Positions 9,881 to 18,046 of a stretch of 64,000 bases of DNA are shown one piece after another. The stretch is from JBFMFR01 sp040752025. Lineage in GTDB: Bacteria > Chloroflexota > Anaerolineae > Anaerolineales > UBA4823. The stretch is from contig JBFMFR010000024.1 in assembly GCA_040752025.1 (NCBI GenBank), positions 1 to 64,000 of the forward strand. The letters run 5' to 3'. Under the pieces are notes generated by a model. The model did no database searches and was not told the origin of the DNA. It worked only from the letters and a program-made list of their open reading frames with translations. Within the stretch, counting starts at the first letter, position 1; every line of letters begins with the position of its first letter. Both the position numbers and the translations under genes were made by a program.

Positions 9881-12800
9881 TCCCTCATATCCAAGCAACT
9901 GGCGATGCAGCGGGATGTCTTCGAGGAACATGCGCCGCAGGGCGGGGTTGGTCTGCAGGTCGGCTTTTTCCATCAGCCAGGCTTTGCCCATCGACAGCAC
10001 CTGTGGCAGGCGGGGGTCCTGGGTGGCGGACAGGACCTGGCAGCAGGCCAGGTAAACGTTGGCCGGCTCCAGGGCGCCGATCAGGCTGCCCTGCTCCAGG
10101 TAAGCCAGGATGGCGTTGACCTGTTCCAGCGCCTGGCTGTGGTCGCCGCGCCGCAGCGCAGCCAGGGCCAGGCCGGCCAGGGACTCCATCAGTAGATTGG
10201 AATGGCCTTCTTGCCGCCAGACCTGGGCGGCCTCCCGGTAACCCTGCTCGACGCCTTCCGGATCTTCGCCCTGAGCCAGGCTGGCAAAGCCGATCAGGTC
10301 CTGGGCGTGCCCGATGACATCGCTCAAGGACAGGTCACGCCCCATTTGCAAGGCTTCCTGGGCCAGCGTGACGGCATGAGGGTAATCGGCCAGGCGGTTA
10401 TTGAGCTGGGCCACATCCAGCAGGATGCGGGCGTGGGCGACGCCATCGCCAATTTCCCCAGAACGGCGCAGCACGTCTTCGTAGCGCAACTGGCAGGCCA
10501 GCAGGTCGCCCTGGCTCATCTCCAGGAAAGCCATCGCCCATACGGCGTAGAGCGCATCGTAGCGCGCCCCGATCGATTCGAGTAAGGTGATGGCACTCTC
10601 GGCGTATTCGCGCCCGCTGGCGAAGTGATAAGTGGTGGTGGCCACGATTGCCAGGTTCAACAAAGCCGTGCCCTCCCCGATCGCATCGCCAACCTGGCGG
10701 GCAATCTCCAGGAACTGCTGGAAGTAAACCTCGGCAACTTCGTAGTCGTCCCGATAGGTGGCCACCAGCCCCAGGTTGTTCAAAGACCCGCCCTCGCCGC
10801 GACGGTCGCCCAGAGCCTGGCAAAGCTCCATAGAGCGCTGGTAGTATTGCAGCGAAGCTTCCCCATCGGAGATATCGACTTCCACATTGCCCAGGTTGCG
10901 CAAGCAGTCGGCCTCCAGGCAGCGGTCGCCGGCCGCCTGGGCTAATTCCAGGCCATGCTGCAAGTGCTGGCGAGCAGCGCTGTGTTCGGCCAGCCCCAGG
11001 CGGGCTATTCCGATCACCAGTTCGGCGTATCCTTCCACGGCAGCCAGATGGTGCTCCCGGGCCAGTGCGCCTGCCTGGGCGGCTAACTCGGTGGCCCTGG
11101 CGTAATTGGCCGTCAGGCCGTACAACCTCCCCAGGTGGGCGTATAAACGCGCCAACAGCGCCGCCGACTCGGGGGTCGGGTGCGCAGCGTATTGCTGGCC
11201 AGCGCATCCCATAGCCAATTGCAAAGCCTGCTGGCCTTCGAGCAGCAGCCCGGAAAAAGCGCAGAAATCGACCAGGGTATCCAGGCAGCGCTCAATGCAT
11301 GCTGCCATGCAATTCTCACAGGCATAGCGCCAGGCCAAGCGGATATTGTCCAGCTCCAGGCGGATTTCTTGCTGCGCCAGGCGCTCACGCTGCAGGCGGT
11401 CGCCGCGCTGTTGCAGGTAATCCGTGTAATAGTGACAATGGCGCAGCCGCGTTTGAGCCTCCTGGTCAGGCTGATTCTGCAAGCGTTCCAGGGCATACTG
11501 CTGCAAGAGCAGATGCGTTTCGTAGCGCAGGCTGGACGAGCCGAGCGTAGCGCCAGAGGCACGCGCTACAGCTTCTCCGCCCAGGCTGGAGGCAAAACCT
11601 TTCGAAGAGCGGCGCAAATAGGATTGAGCGGCCAGGGCGTAGAGGAAAAAAGGCGAAGTCCCGGCAACCTGCTGGGCCGCCTCCAGGCTGAAACCGCCGC
11701 GGAAGACGGCTAACTGGCGCAAGATGCCCTGCTCATACTCGGACAGCGACCCCCAAAAAGTCTCGAAGACCACATTCAGACTATGCTGGGCGCTTTCCTG
11801 AGCGCCGTTCTCGGCCAGCAAGAACTCCTGACTGCACTCGATGCTTTCGGCGATCTCCGGCAGGCTGACCGAATCGCTCCAGGCGGCCGCCAGCTCCAGG
11901 CCCAGGGGAATGCCCCTCAGCAGACGGCAGATGCGGGTGACGGCGGCCGCCTGCTGCCTGTCCGTCCAATCCAGGGGCTGCGGATAACCCTGGTAACGCG
12001 CCAGGTGCGCATCGTGCAAGAAAAGCTGCACAGCCGGGTAAGCTTCTGGCAGAGCCACGGCGTCGTTCTCGGGAAAATCCAGGCCGGAAAGCTGGATCAC
12101 GGCCCCCAGCGAAGTTTCCAGGCGCTGGCGCGAGGTCACCAGCAGGCGCACCCCCAGCGAATGTTCGAAGATCTCCGCCAACAACGCCGTGCCGTCCAGC
12201 AGATTCTCGAAACCGTCCAGGATGAGCAGCAGTTCTTTGGATTTGAGATGCGCCAGCAGATCGGCGTGCGGGTCTGAGGAGGGCTTCAGGGCGATGCGCA
12301 GCGTATCGGTCAATGCCGTCAGCAGGTATTCAGAAGACGCCAGGGGCGCCAGGGGCAAGAAGAAAACGCCATCGCGGTAAGCATCCTGGCTCTCGAGGGC
12401 CACCTGCAAGGAAAGGCGCGTCTTGCCCAGGCCGCCAGGCCCCAGGATGCACACCATGCGGCGCTCGGCAAGCTGTCGCTTGATCTGGCGTAATTCTGCC
12501 TCGCGCCCAATAAAGTCGCCGGGCTGGGTGGACAGATGGCTCAAGAAAGACTCGGAATCGGGAGTTTTGGGTAGATGAGCGTCCAGGGTGAAGGCCGGCG
12601 CCTGCACCCAGCCTTCCGCCTGGCGGCGCAGCAAGTTTTGACTCACCAGCAGGCTGGTGTAACGCTTCAAGACTGCCGGGCGGCCGCCCGTTTCGGCGTG
12701 CAGCCAATCGACAAAGTCTTGAGGCGCTTCCCATTGCAGGGTATGGCGCAGCCACAGGCGCACGCCCTGCGCCGTAAAAGGCTGCAGATCGATGGAAAGC

Positions 12801-13837
12801 GGGCGCGCCACCTCGTGCAAGAAGTCCAGGCGAGCGCCGGCAGCCTGATCGGCAAACGCCAGCGCCAGTTGGGGCAGTTCGTTGGCGAAATACAAAGCCT
12901 GTAGAAATTCCTGCGAGGCGCGGTCGATATACATCAGGTCATCGACCACGATCACCAGCCCGCTCCAGCCTTCCTGGGCGATGCGCTGGCGCAAAGCGGT
13001 GGCGTAGGGCGAAATGCCCGCCGCCGGGTGCGGCAGGCCGTCCATCCCCTGGGCTTCACAGATCACCCCGAAGAGGCGCAGTTGCAGCGCCGGGCTGCCC
13101 CGCAAAACCAGCACGGCATAGCCGCGCAGGCGGGCCATTTTCTCAACTTCGATCAAAAAACGCGACTGGCCGTACCCCGGCGCGCCGCTGACGCGCAGTA
13201 AGCTGCGCGATTGGCGCGGCAGGCCATTGATGAAGTGCAGCAGGCGTTCCTGAGCGACGTCGCGTTCGATCAGGCGCGAAATCACATCGAAGGAAGGCTC
13301 GCCGGTCGCCAGCGGGGTGGCGTCTGCTACGCGATCGCGGCCCAGGCGCTTGGCCTGATAGGCGTGCTGCTCGGCGGTGCGCATGAGCTCATCGGGAAGA
13401 CGTCCATCCACCGGGAAGCAGGCCACGCCGATGCTGACGGTCAGAGAAATGGGAGGGTCGCCCGCAAAAGGTTTCGCTCGCACAGACTCAACCAGGCGCT
13501 GGGCCAGCTGCGTCGCCTCGGCGCGCCCGGTGTTGGGCAGCAGCAGGATGAACTCGTCGCCGCCCAGGCGAAAGATCAGGTCCCCCCGGCGGGTCCCCTG
13601 CTTGATGCGATGGACGAACTCGACCAGGGCGGCGTCGCCGCGGGCATGGCTGAAGCCATCATTGATACTCTTGAAATGATCCAGGTCGATCATCAGCAAG
13701 GAGAAGGGATGGGCGTAGCGTTGGGCACGCGCCACTTCCTCCTCCAGGCGAGTATCCAGGGAGACGCGCGAGTAAACTTCGGTGAGGGGGTCAAGGATCT
13801 GGATGGCGCGCCCCGTCCTGCGGGTATTTTTGGACAT
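9878..13837 (-). CDS. GGDEF diguanylate cyclase fused to two ATPase modules and TPR repeats
   Basis: A 1319-residue multidomain regulator. Residues 1-175 form a GGDEF domain with the intact catalytic GGDEF at 92-96 and a product-inhibition RxxD (RRGD, 83-86) five residues before it. Residues about 178-420 form an AAA-like module whose P-loop is degenerate (GAPGYGQSR, no GK[ST]) although VVDD remains. Residues about 440-700 form an NB-ARC/STAND-like ATPase with an intact Walker A (GPGGLGKT, 466-473) and Walker B (LLLILDGFE). The rest is about a dozen TPR-like units. Probable role: c-di-GMP synthesis gated by an ATP-dependent switch with a TPR sensor. Start set at MSKNTRR (13837), although the Shine-Dalgarno is weak. 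Confidence 0.85.
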   Translation of the reverse strand: MSKNTRRTGRAIQILDPLTEVYSRVSLDTRLEEEVARAQRYAHPFSLLMIDLDHFKSINDGFSHARGDAALVEFVHRIKQGTRRGDLIFRLGGDEFILLLPNTGRAEATQLAQRLVESVRAKPFAGDPPISLTVSIGVACFPVDGRLPDELMRTAEQHAYQAKRLGRDRVADATPLATGEPSFDVISRLIERDVAQERLLHFINGLPRQSRSLLRVSGAPGYGQSRFLIEVEKMARLRGYAVLVLRGSPALQLRLFGVICEAQGMDGLPHPAAGISPYATALRQRIAQEGWSGLVIVVDDLMYIDRASQEFLQALYFANELPQLALAFADQAAGARLDFLHEVARPLSIDLQPFTAQGVRLWLRHTLQWEAPQDFVDWLHAETGGRPAVLKRYTSLLVSQNLLRRQAEGWVQAPAFTLDAHLPKTPDSESFLSHLSTQPGDFIGREAELRQIKRQLAERRMVCILGPGGLGKTRLSLQVALESQDAYRDGVFFLPLAPLASSEYLLTALTDTLRIALKPSSDPHADLLAHLKSKELLLILDGFENLLDGTALLAEIFEHSLGVRLLVTSRQRLETSLGAVIQLSGLDFPENDAVALPEAYPAVQLFLHDAHLARYQGYPQPLDWTDRQQAAAVTRICRLLRGIPLGLELAAAWSDSVSLPEIAESIECSQEFLLAENGAQESAQHSLNVVFETFWGSLSEYEQGILRQLAVFRGGFSLEAAQQVAGTSPFFLYALAAQSYLRRSSKGFASSLGGEAVARASGATLGSSSLRYETHLLLQQYALERLQNQPDQEAQTRLRHCHYYTDYLQQRGDRLQRERLAQQEIRLELDNIRLAWRYACENCMAACIERCLDTLVDFCAFSGLLLEGQQALQLAMGCAGQQYAAHPTPESAALLARLYAHLGRLYGLTANYARATELAAQAGALAREHHLAAVEGYAELVIGIARLGLAEHSAARQHLQHGLELAQAAGDRCLEADCLRNLGNVEVDISDGEASLQYYQRSMELCQALGDRRGEGGSLNNLGLVATYRDDYEVAEVYFQQFLEIARQVGDAIGEGTALLNLAIVATTTYHFASGREYAESAITLLESIGARYDALYAVWAMAFLEMSQGDLLACQLRYEDVLRRSGEIGDGVAHARILLDVAQLNNRLADYPHAVTLAQEALQMGRDLSLSDVIGHAQDLIGFASLAQGEDPEGVEQGYREAAQVWRQEGHSNLLMESLAGLALAALRRGDHSQALEQVNAILAYLEQGSLIGALEPANVYLACCQVLSATQDPRLPQVLSMGKAWLMEKADLQTNPALRRMFLEDIPLHRQLLGYEG

Positions 13838-13920
13838 GCCAGATATTTTACTCGATTGTCCAGGTATAATTAGAGCAGGAAAGCCGAGAAACACACAGAT
13901 TTTGCCAGAATCATGCTACG

Positions 13921-15072
13921 ATGAAAGCTACCTTATCCACTCAATTTGCACCCGCTGAAAGGGCCACGCCACAGGAAGTCCAGCGCCAGGCGCATTTCTT
14001 CGCCGAGGGGTCGCCTGTATGGCTGTTCATCTTCAACGCCATTCCCGATTTCTTGATGGTGCTCAACCTGGAACGGCAGATCATTTTCGCTAACCAGAGC
14101 CTGCTCACCTTCCTGGGGCAGAAGAAACCGGAAATCCTGGGACTTCGCCCTGGGGAAGCGCTGGACTGCGTGCACGCTTTCGAAAGCGACTGCGGCTGCG
14201 GAACGACCGAGTTTTGCAGCACCTGCGGCGCAGTGCGCGCCATCCTCGCCAGCCAGCGCGGCGAGGCCAACATCCAGGAATGCCGCATCGTACAAAAGCC
14301 AGATGGCGACGCTCTGGATTTGCGCGTGTGGGCCACCCCATTGCAGGTGAACCGGCACAATTTCACCGTCTTCACCGTCAGCGACATCAGCCAGGAAAAG
14401 CGCCGCTACGCGCTGGAACGCGTCTTCTTCCACGACATCATGAACACCGCCACCGCGCTGCAAGGCTTCGCGGAACTGTTGAGCAAGGCCAGCCATGTAG
14501 CCCCGCAAGATATCGATGAGCTCTCTGAGACGTTGGTGCAGCTCACCGAGCGGCTGATCGACGAAATCCACCGCCAGAAAGAAATCGTCGCCGCCGAAAA
14601 CCAGGAATTGTCCGTCCATCCCGCACAGATCAATGTGAAGCGCTTGTTCCAGGAGGTCGTCGACCAGTACAGCCCTCAGCCGGTATGCCGGGGCAGAGCG
14701 CTGCGCATCGACGATTGCAACTGGCCGGGCGACCTGGTCAGCGACCCGACTCTGCTGCGGCGCGTGATCGGCAACATGGTCAAGAACGCCCTGGAAGCCT
14801 GCCGGCCGGGCGAGACGGTTACGCTGGGATGCGACCAGAGTCAAAACGAAGTGGAGTTATGGGTTTTCAACCCCAACCCGATCGCCCGCGAGGTGCAGTT
14901 GCAAATCTTCCAGCGCTCCTTCTCGACCAAAGGGAACGGCAGAGGCCTGGGCACCTACAGCATGAAGCTGTTGGGCGAACGCTACTTGCAAGGCAAAGTC
15001 AGCTTCGTTTCTTCGCAAGAGGGCACCCTGTTCAAGATCAGCCTGCCGCTGCGCCTGGCCCCGAGCGACTAG
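13921..15072 (+). CDS. PAS-domain histidine kinase with a Cys-rich PAS insert
   Basis: 383 residues, no transmembrane helix, so cytoplasmic. A PAS domain (about 35-155) contains a Cys cluster C83, C91, C93, C99, C102 (CVHAFESDCGCGTTEFCSTC), which could bind a metal or Fe-S cluster or sense redox; this is inference. The H-box is FFHDIMNTATAL with His171, the N-box is NMVKNALEAC, and a GRGLGTYS G-box follows, all typical of HATPase_c kinases. It is divergent from the GGDEF gene and no response regulator is adjacent (orphan). A TATAAT at 13865-13870 lies 50 bases upstream. The gene ends in a strong terminator. Confidence 0.88.
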   Translation: MKATLSTQFAPAERATPQEVQRQAHFFAEGSPVWLFIFNAIPDFLMVLNLERQIIFANQSLLTFLGQKKPEILGLRPGEALDCVHAFESDCGCGTTEFCSTCGAVRAILASQRGEANIQECRIVQKPDGDALDLRVWATPLQVNRHNFTVFTVSDISQEKRRYALERVFFHDIMNTATALQGFAELLSKASHVAPQDIDELSETLVQLTERLIDEIHRQKEIVAAENQELSVHPAQINVKRLFQEVVDQYSPQPVCRGRALRIDDCNWPGDLVSDPTLLRRVIGNMVKNALEACRPGETVTLGCDQSQNEVELWVFNPNPIAREVQLQIFQRSFSTKGNGRGLGTYSMKLLGERYLQGKVSFVSSQEGTLFKISLPLRLAPSD

Positions 15073-15108
15073 CGCCGGCGTAAAATCTACCCTTACCCTG
15101 AAAACGGC

Positions 15109-15147
15109 ATCCCCCAAAGGGTTAATCTTTGGGGGATTTGGCTTTTA
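15109..15147 (+). terminator. Rho-independent terminator after the PAS kinase
   Basis: ATCCCCCAAAG (15109-15119) and CTTTGGGGGAT (15127-15137) form a perfect 11-bp stem with a 7-base loop, followed by a T-rich stretch (TTGGCTTTT). It separates host genes from the phage block. Confidence 0.85.
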
Positions 15148-15152
15148 ACCGG

Positions 15153-15182
15153 TTGACGAAACCAGGACAAATGTTCTATAAA
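15153..15182 (+). promoter_or_regulatory. Sigma-70-type promoter of the phage packaging block
   Basis: TTGACG at 15153 and TATAAA at 15177 are separated by 18 bases, and transcription would start about 16 bases before the terS start codon. This is one of the best promoter matches in the window. Confidence 0.7.
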
Positions 15183-15204
15183 CAGGGTGAAAAGGAGATG
15201 TCCT

Positions 15205-15621
15205 ATGAACGATGAAAAAAGCGATGGATCACAACAAGCCCCAGAACCCCGCCGGAGAACCCGAGCCCGCAAACCCGGTGCCCAGCCCGGCAACTCGAAC
15301 GCCCTCAAACACGGCTACTACTCCCGCAAATTCCGCACCATCGACTACAACGACCTGGACGTAGTCCAAGCCACCATGGAATCCGAGATTGCCGCCGCCC
15401 GGGTAGTCGCCCGCCGCATGTTCGACCACGTTAGCCAGATCGAGGACGCCGGCGACCCCATGGCCGCTATCCAGGCCCTGGCCATGCTGGGCACGCAGCT
15501 CCACAAAGTAGCCGGGCTGCTCCGCTCCTACACCATCCTCACCGGTTCGGACAAACAGGGCAGCGCCGCAATCACCCAGGCAATCGAATCCGTCCTGCAG
15601 GAGATGAAACTCAAGAAGTAA
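15205..15621 (+). CDS. Putative phage terminase small subunit
   Basis: 138 residues. The N-terminus is basic and disordered, then GAQPGNSNALKHGYYSR, a signature shared by many small terminase subunits of tailed phages, and a helical C-terminal part for oligomerisation. The small subunit recognises the packaging site on phage DNA and hands it to the large subunit. The start at 15205 is set by AAGGAG seven bases upstream. First gene of a rightward run that includes a convincing large subunit at 18047. Confidence 0.65.
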   Translation: MNDEKSDGSQQAPEPRRRTRARKPGAQPGNSNALKHGYYSRKFRTIDYNDLDVVQATMESEIAAARVVARRMFDHVSQIEDAGDPMAAIQALAMLGTQLHKVAGLLRSYTILTGSDKQGSAAITQAIESVLQEMKLKK

Positions 15622-15637
15622 CGAAAGGAACCTGACT

Positions 15638-16003
15638 ATGACCACACAAATCATCATCGACCTGGCCGCCGCCATCCTGTCCCTGCTGGCCTCATACCTC
15701 CCAGGGTTCAGCGACTGGTTTGACCAGCAAACCCCCACCCTCAAGCGCCTGATCATGTTGGGCCTGCTCCTGCTCGTGGTAGTGCTCACCTTCGCCGCCG
15801 CCTGTGCCAGCCTGACCGAGACCGTGACCTGCGACCAACCTGGTGCCTGGGGCTTGCTCCGTCTGTTCTTCGACGCCCTGATCATCAATCAGGCCACCTA
15901 CCTCATTTCCCCCCCCCGTAGGGGCGATTCTCAGAATCGCCCATCTTCCCCCGCCCAGGATGCCACCCATGTCACGCCAAGTAACCCCTCCTTCCCCGGA
16001 TAA
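15638..16003 (+). CDS. Small phage membrane protein (holin-like)
   Basis: 121 residues with two hydrophobic segments (about 5-22 and 40-60) and a short periplasmic or cytoplasmic tail. Size, topology and position suggest a holin, but no family is certain. Its last quarter (from PPRRGDSQNRP) is encoded by a 25-bp palindromic repeat (15918-15942) and downstream sequence, so the original C-terminus was probably different. Confidence 0.5.
   Translation: MTTQIIIDLAAAILSLLASYLPGFSDWFDQQTPTLKRLIMLGLLLLVVVLTFAAACASLTETVTCDQPGAWGLLRLFFDALIINQATYLISPPRRGDSQNRPSSPAQDATHVTPSNPSFPG
15918..15942. repeat. GTAGGGGC palindromic repeat, copy A
   Basis: GTA followed by GGGGCGATTCT and AGAATCGCCC around a single central C: a perfect 10-bp hairpin. 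Same 25-bp architecture as copy B (16938-16962). It lies inside the holin-like gene. Confidence 0.85.
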
Positions 16004-16214
16004 CTGCCCGCTTGAAGCCACAGCGACAAAGCTGGAGCAATTATCCAAAGACATGGTCCGCACCATGCGCCAGCTCCGCCGTGATCGCCAGGCTTGCGCC
16101 CGCTGCACCATTGAACAAGACGCCTGCCCGATCCTCCACGCCCACCGCCCCCTCGTCGAAGCCGCCATCTCCGCCATAAACGAGGAATGGAACTTAGCCG
16201 AAGTGATCCAATGA
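15969..16214 (+). CDS. Small phage protein with a Cys motif
   Basis: 81 residues overlapping the end of the holin-like gene. It contains CARCTIEQDACPI, a CxxC..C arrangement that might bind zinc, in a helical protein. An ATG at 15960 is an alternative start. Its stop overlaps the next start (ATGA), suggesting translational coupling. Function unknown. Confidence 0.5.
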   Translation: MSRQVTPPSPDNCPLEATATKLEQLSKDMVRTMRQLRRDRQACARCTIEQDACPILHAHRPLVEAAISAINEEWNLAEVIQ

Positions 16215-16504
16215 ACGAAAACGACCTTGACCCCGAGAGCGAACTCATCGCCGAGAAGCTCCGCCGCATGGTTGACAACCTCAAAGCCGACAATGCCGCC
16301 CTGCGCGTCGAGCTGGCGCACCTGCGGGAACTCACCAACCACCGCCTGGCGGCGCTCGAAGCCAGCAAAGCCGACCACGAGAACCGCATCCGCAGCCTGC
16401 AAGACGGCGTCACCACCTTCAAAACCTGGTCCGGCCTGGCCTCCGGCGGCTCATCCATCCTCTCCATCATAGCTTTCGTCAAGGCCCTCTTCGGCATCCC
16501 CTGA
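16211..16504 (+). CDS. Small coiled-coil protein with a C-terminal membrane segment
   Basis: 97 residues. Residues about 8-70 are a predicted coiled coil (ELIAEKLRRMVDNLKADNAAL), followed by a short hydrophobic C-terminus (GGSSILSIIAFVKALFGIP). This layout resembles XhlA-type haemolysin or other lysis-accessory proteins found next to holins. The start is taken at the ATGA overlap with the previous gene. Confidence 0.55.
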   Translation: MNENDLDPESELIAEKLRRMVDNLKADNAALRVELAHLRELTNHRLAALEASKADHENRIRSLQDGVTTFKTWSGLASGGSSILSIIAFVKALFGIP

Positions 16505-16659
16505 TCCTATTCGTAATCCTCGCCGCCCTGGCCATCACAACCAACCCACAACCCACCACCAGCCAACTCACCGAGACCTGGTACATGGACGAGTTTGCCC
16601 GCTACCTGGCCGCCCAGGCCACAACCACAGCCGCAGCCATCGCAACCGCCCACCCCTAA
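16501..16659 (+). CDS. Possible tiny hydrophobic protein (non-ATG start)
   Basis: An open frame begins with CTG overlapping the previous stop (CTGA) and encodes about 52 residues: a hydrophobic start (ILFVILAALAIT) and then a Thr/Ala-rich tail with WYMDEFARYLAAQAT. The overlap and the signal-like N-terminus suggest a coupled lysis-type small protein, but no conventional start codon is present, so this is tentative. Confidence 0.3.
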   Translation: MILFVILAALAITTNPQPTTSQLTETWYMDEFARYLAAQATTTAAAIATAHP

Positions 16660-16692
16660 CTTTTATCTCCTAACTTCTAACTTGGAGGAACC

Positions 16693-16941
16693 ATGCCCCG
16701 ACTGACCGAAACCCTCAAAGCCGACCTCGACTATGCCGAGGAACACTTCAACCTCCGCCGCGTCGACCCCATCCGCCTCATCGACGTGCGCGCCCAAATC
16801 GCCACCCTCGAAGCCCTGCAGCAAGTCGCCGCCGCCCTCGAGTCCATCCTGGCCCGCCTACCATTACACACCGAACCTGCCCCCGGCTTGCCAGCAGAAC
16901 CCGCCATATCCCTGGCGTCCAAGCGCCCCAAGAAAATGTAG
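16693..16941 (+). CDS. Small helical phage protein, unknown function
   Basis: 82 residues, mostly helical (DLDYAEEHFNLRRVDPIRLIDV), preceded by GGAGG at a good distance. Its stop codon TAG is contributed by the palindromic repeat copy B, so the native C-terminus may have been replaced when the repeat inserted. Confidence 0.6.
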   Translation: MPRLTETLKADLDYAEEHFNLRRVDPIRLIDVRAQIATLEALQQVAAALESILARLPLHTEPAPGLPAEPAISLASKRPKKM

Positions 16942-16962
16942 GGGCAGGTCTCAGACCTGCCC
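16938..16962. repeat. GTAGGGGC palindromic repeat, copy B
   Basis: GTA + GGGGCAGGTCT, a central C, then AGACCTGCCC: a perfect 10-bp hairpin of 25 bp in total. The TAG inside GTAGG is the stop codon of the gene at 16693. Confidence 0.85.
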
Positions 16963-16992
16963 TGGATCACCACCCAAAAGGAGACCCCACCT

Positions 16993-17280
16993 ATGGCCGC
17001 AAAATCCGGACAGCGTACCGTTACCACCGCCGGCACCGCCGTGCGCCTCAGCGCCGCCAGCTTCCAAGCCAACTGCCCCGTCATGGTCAAAGCCCTCGAC
17101 ACCAACACCGGCGCCGTCGCCCTGGGCGACGATGGAGCCGGCGACGTCACCGTCAGCAACGGCCTGCGCCTGCTAGCCGGTGATGCCGTCATCTTCGAAC
17201 ACGTCGGCGACCTGTATAACCTCTGGCTGGACAGCGCCGTGGACGGCGAAGGCGTGAGCTGGATCCTGCTAAATGTCTAA
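16993..17280 (+). CDS. Small beta-rich phage protein (possible decoration or fibre component)
   Basis: 95 residues behind AAGGAG. Short beta-strand-like, Gly/Asp-rich sequence (VKALDTNTGAVALGDDGAGDVTVS), a style common in capsid decoration or tail-spike head-binding domains. No family is recognised; structural role inferred from position and composition. Confidence 0.5.
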   Translation: MAAKSGQRTVTTAGTAVRLSAASFQANCPVMVKALDTNTGAVALGDDGAGDVTVSNGLRLLAGDAVIFEHVGDLYNLWLDSAVDGEGVSWILLNV

Positions 17281-17315
17281 CTTTGCGTCCTTCGCGCCTT
17301 CGCGGTGAAAAGAAC

Positions 17316-17990
17316 ATGCACATGCACATCTACCAGGCCCCCCAGCCCAAATCCCTGCTCAGCCGCCGGGCATTCTTCGATACGTTCACCGACGCCGATG
17401 CCACGGTCATCACCGATCACACCCCCAACCGCCCGGCAGGCTGCACCTGGAACGCCGGCACCGCCGCGCCGCATTTCACCATCCAGTCCAACCGCCTGGT
17501 CGGCTATTGCCCCGGCCTGAAGTGGTGCACCCCCACCGGCTGGCACTCGCCCAACCTGTACGCCCGCCTCCAGTGCATGAACGGAGAGCACGCTCCCACC
17601 AGCACCGCCCATTACATGCTCCTCGGCTGGAAACTCTCCGCCCCAAACCTGCCCCTCGACGGTTGGACGCTCCAATGGGCCACCAAGACCAACGCCGATG
17701 GAGTCGCCCACATGCTGCGCCTGCGCAAATTCGTAGCCGGCACACCCACCGAGATCGACCTTGCCGAACTCACCGGCATGACCTACAACTACACCGGAGT
17801 CCTTCGGCTGCTGGTCAGCGGCAACTACTTCAAGTTCAGCATCGACCACAACCCCGCCTGGACCATCGAGTACACCGACACCGCCAACTGGAACGTCGAC
17901 CAGGGCTACTTCCTGCTTGGCCATGCCAGCTACAATGTCGTCCCCACCACAGATTGGTGGTTCGATAACCTGTTCCTTTTACGCCTCTAG
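17316..17990 (+). CDS. Phage protein with LamG/concanavalin-like character
   Basis: About 224 residues. It reads as a single jelly-roll domain (TWNAGTAAPHFTIQSNRLVGY ... WTLQWATKTNADGVAHMLRLR ... WWFDNLFLLRL), resembling LamG-like carbohydrate-binding domains of tail or head fibres. Upstream bases 17281-17312 are a dispersed repeat of the CTTTGCGTCCTTCGCG type, and the stop codon runs straight into a GGTGCG palindrome pair. Start uncertain (17316 chosen, AAAAG upstream). Confidence 0.5.
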   Translation: MHMHIYQAPQPKSLLSRRAFFDTFTDADATVITDHTPNRPAGCTWNAGTAAPHFTIQSNRLVGYCPGLKWCTPTGWHSPNLYARLQCMNGEHAPTSTAHYMLLGWKLSAPNLPLDGWTLQWATKTNADGVAHMLRLRKFVAGTPTEIDLAELTGMTYNYTGVLRLLVSGNYFKFSIDHNPAWTIEYTDTANWNVDQGYFLLGHASYNVVPTTDWWFDNLFLLRL

Positions 17991-18022
17991 GTGCGTTGCA
18001 CCTGTACTTGGTGCGATGCACC
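17990..18022. repeat. Paired GGTGCGTTGCACC / GGTGCGATGCACC palindromes, copy 1
   Basis: Two 13-bp palindromes (17990-18002 and 18010-18022) separated by 7 bases, located between the LamG-like gene and terL. Confidence 0.8.
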
Positions 18023-18046
18023 TTACCTAGGAAACCATGCAACTAA

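Noticed and set aside
13865..13870. Promoter of the PAS kinase
   Set aside because: TATAAT is perfect but there is neither a TGn extension nor a recognisable -35 at 16-18 bases; left as a note in the kinase entry.
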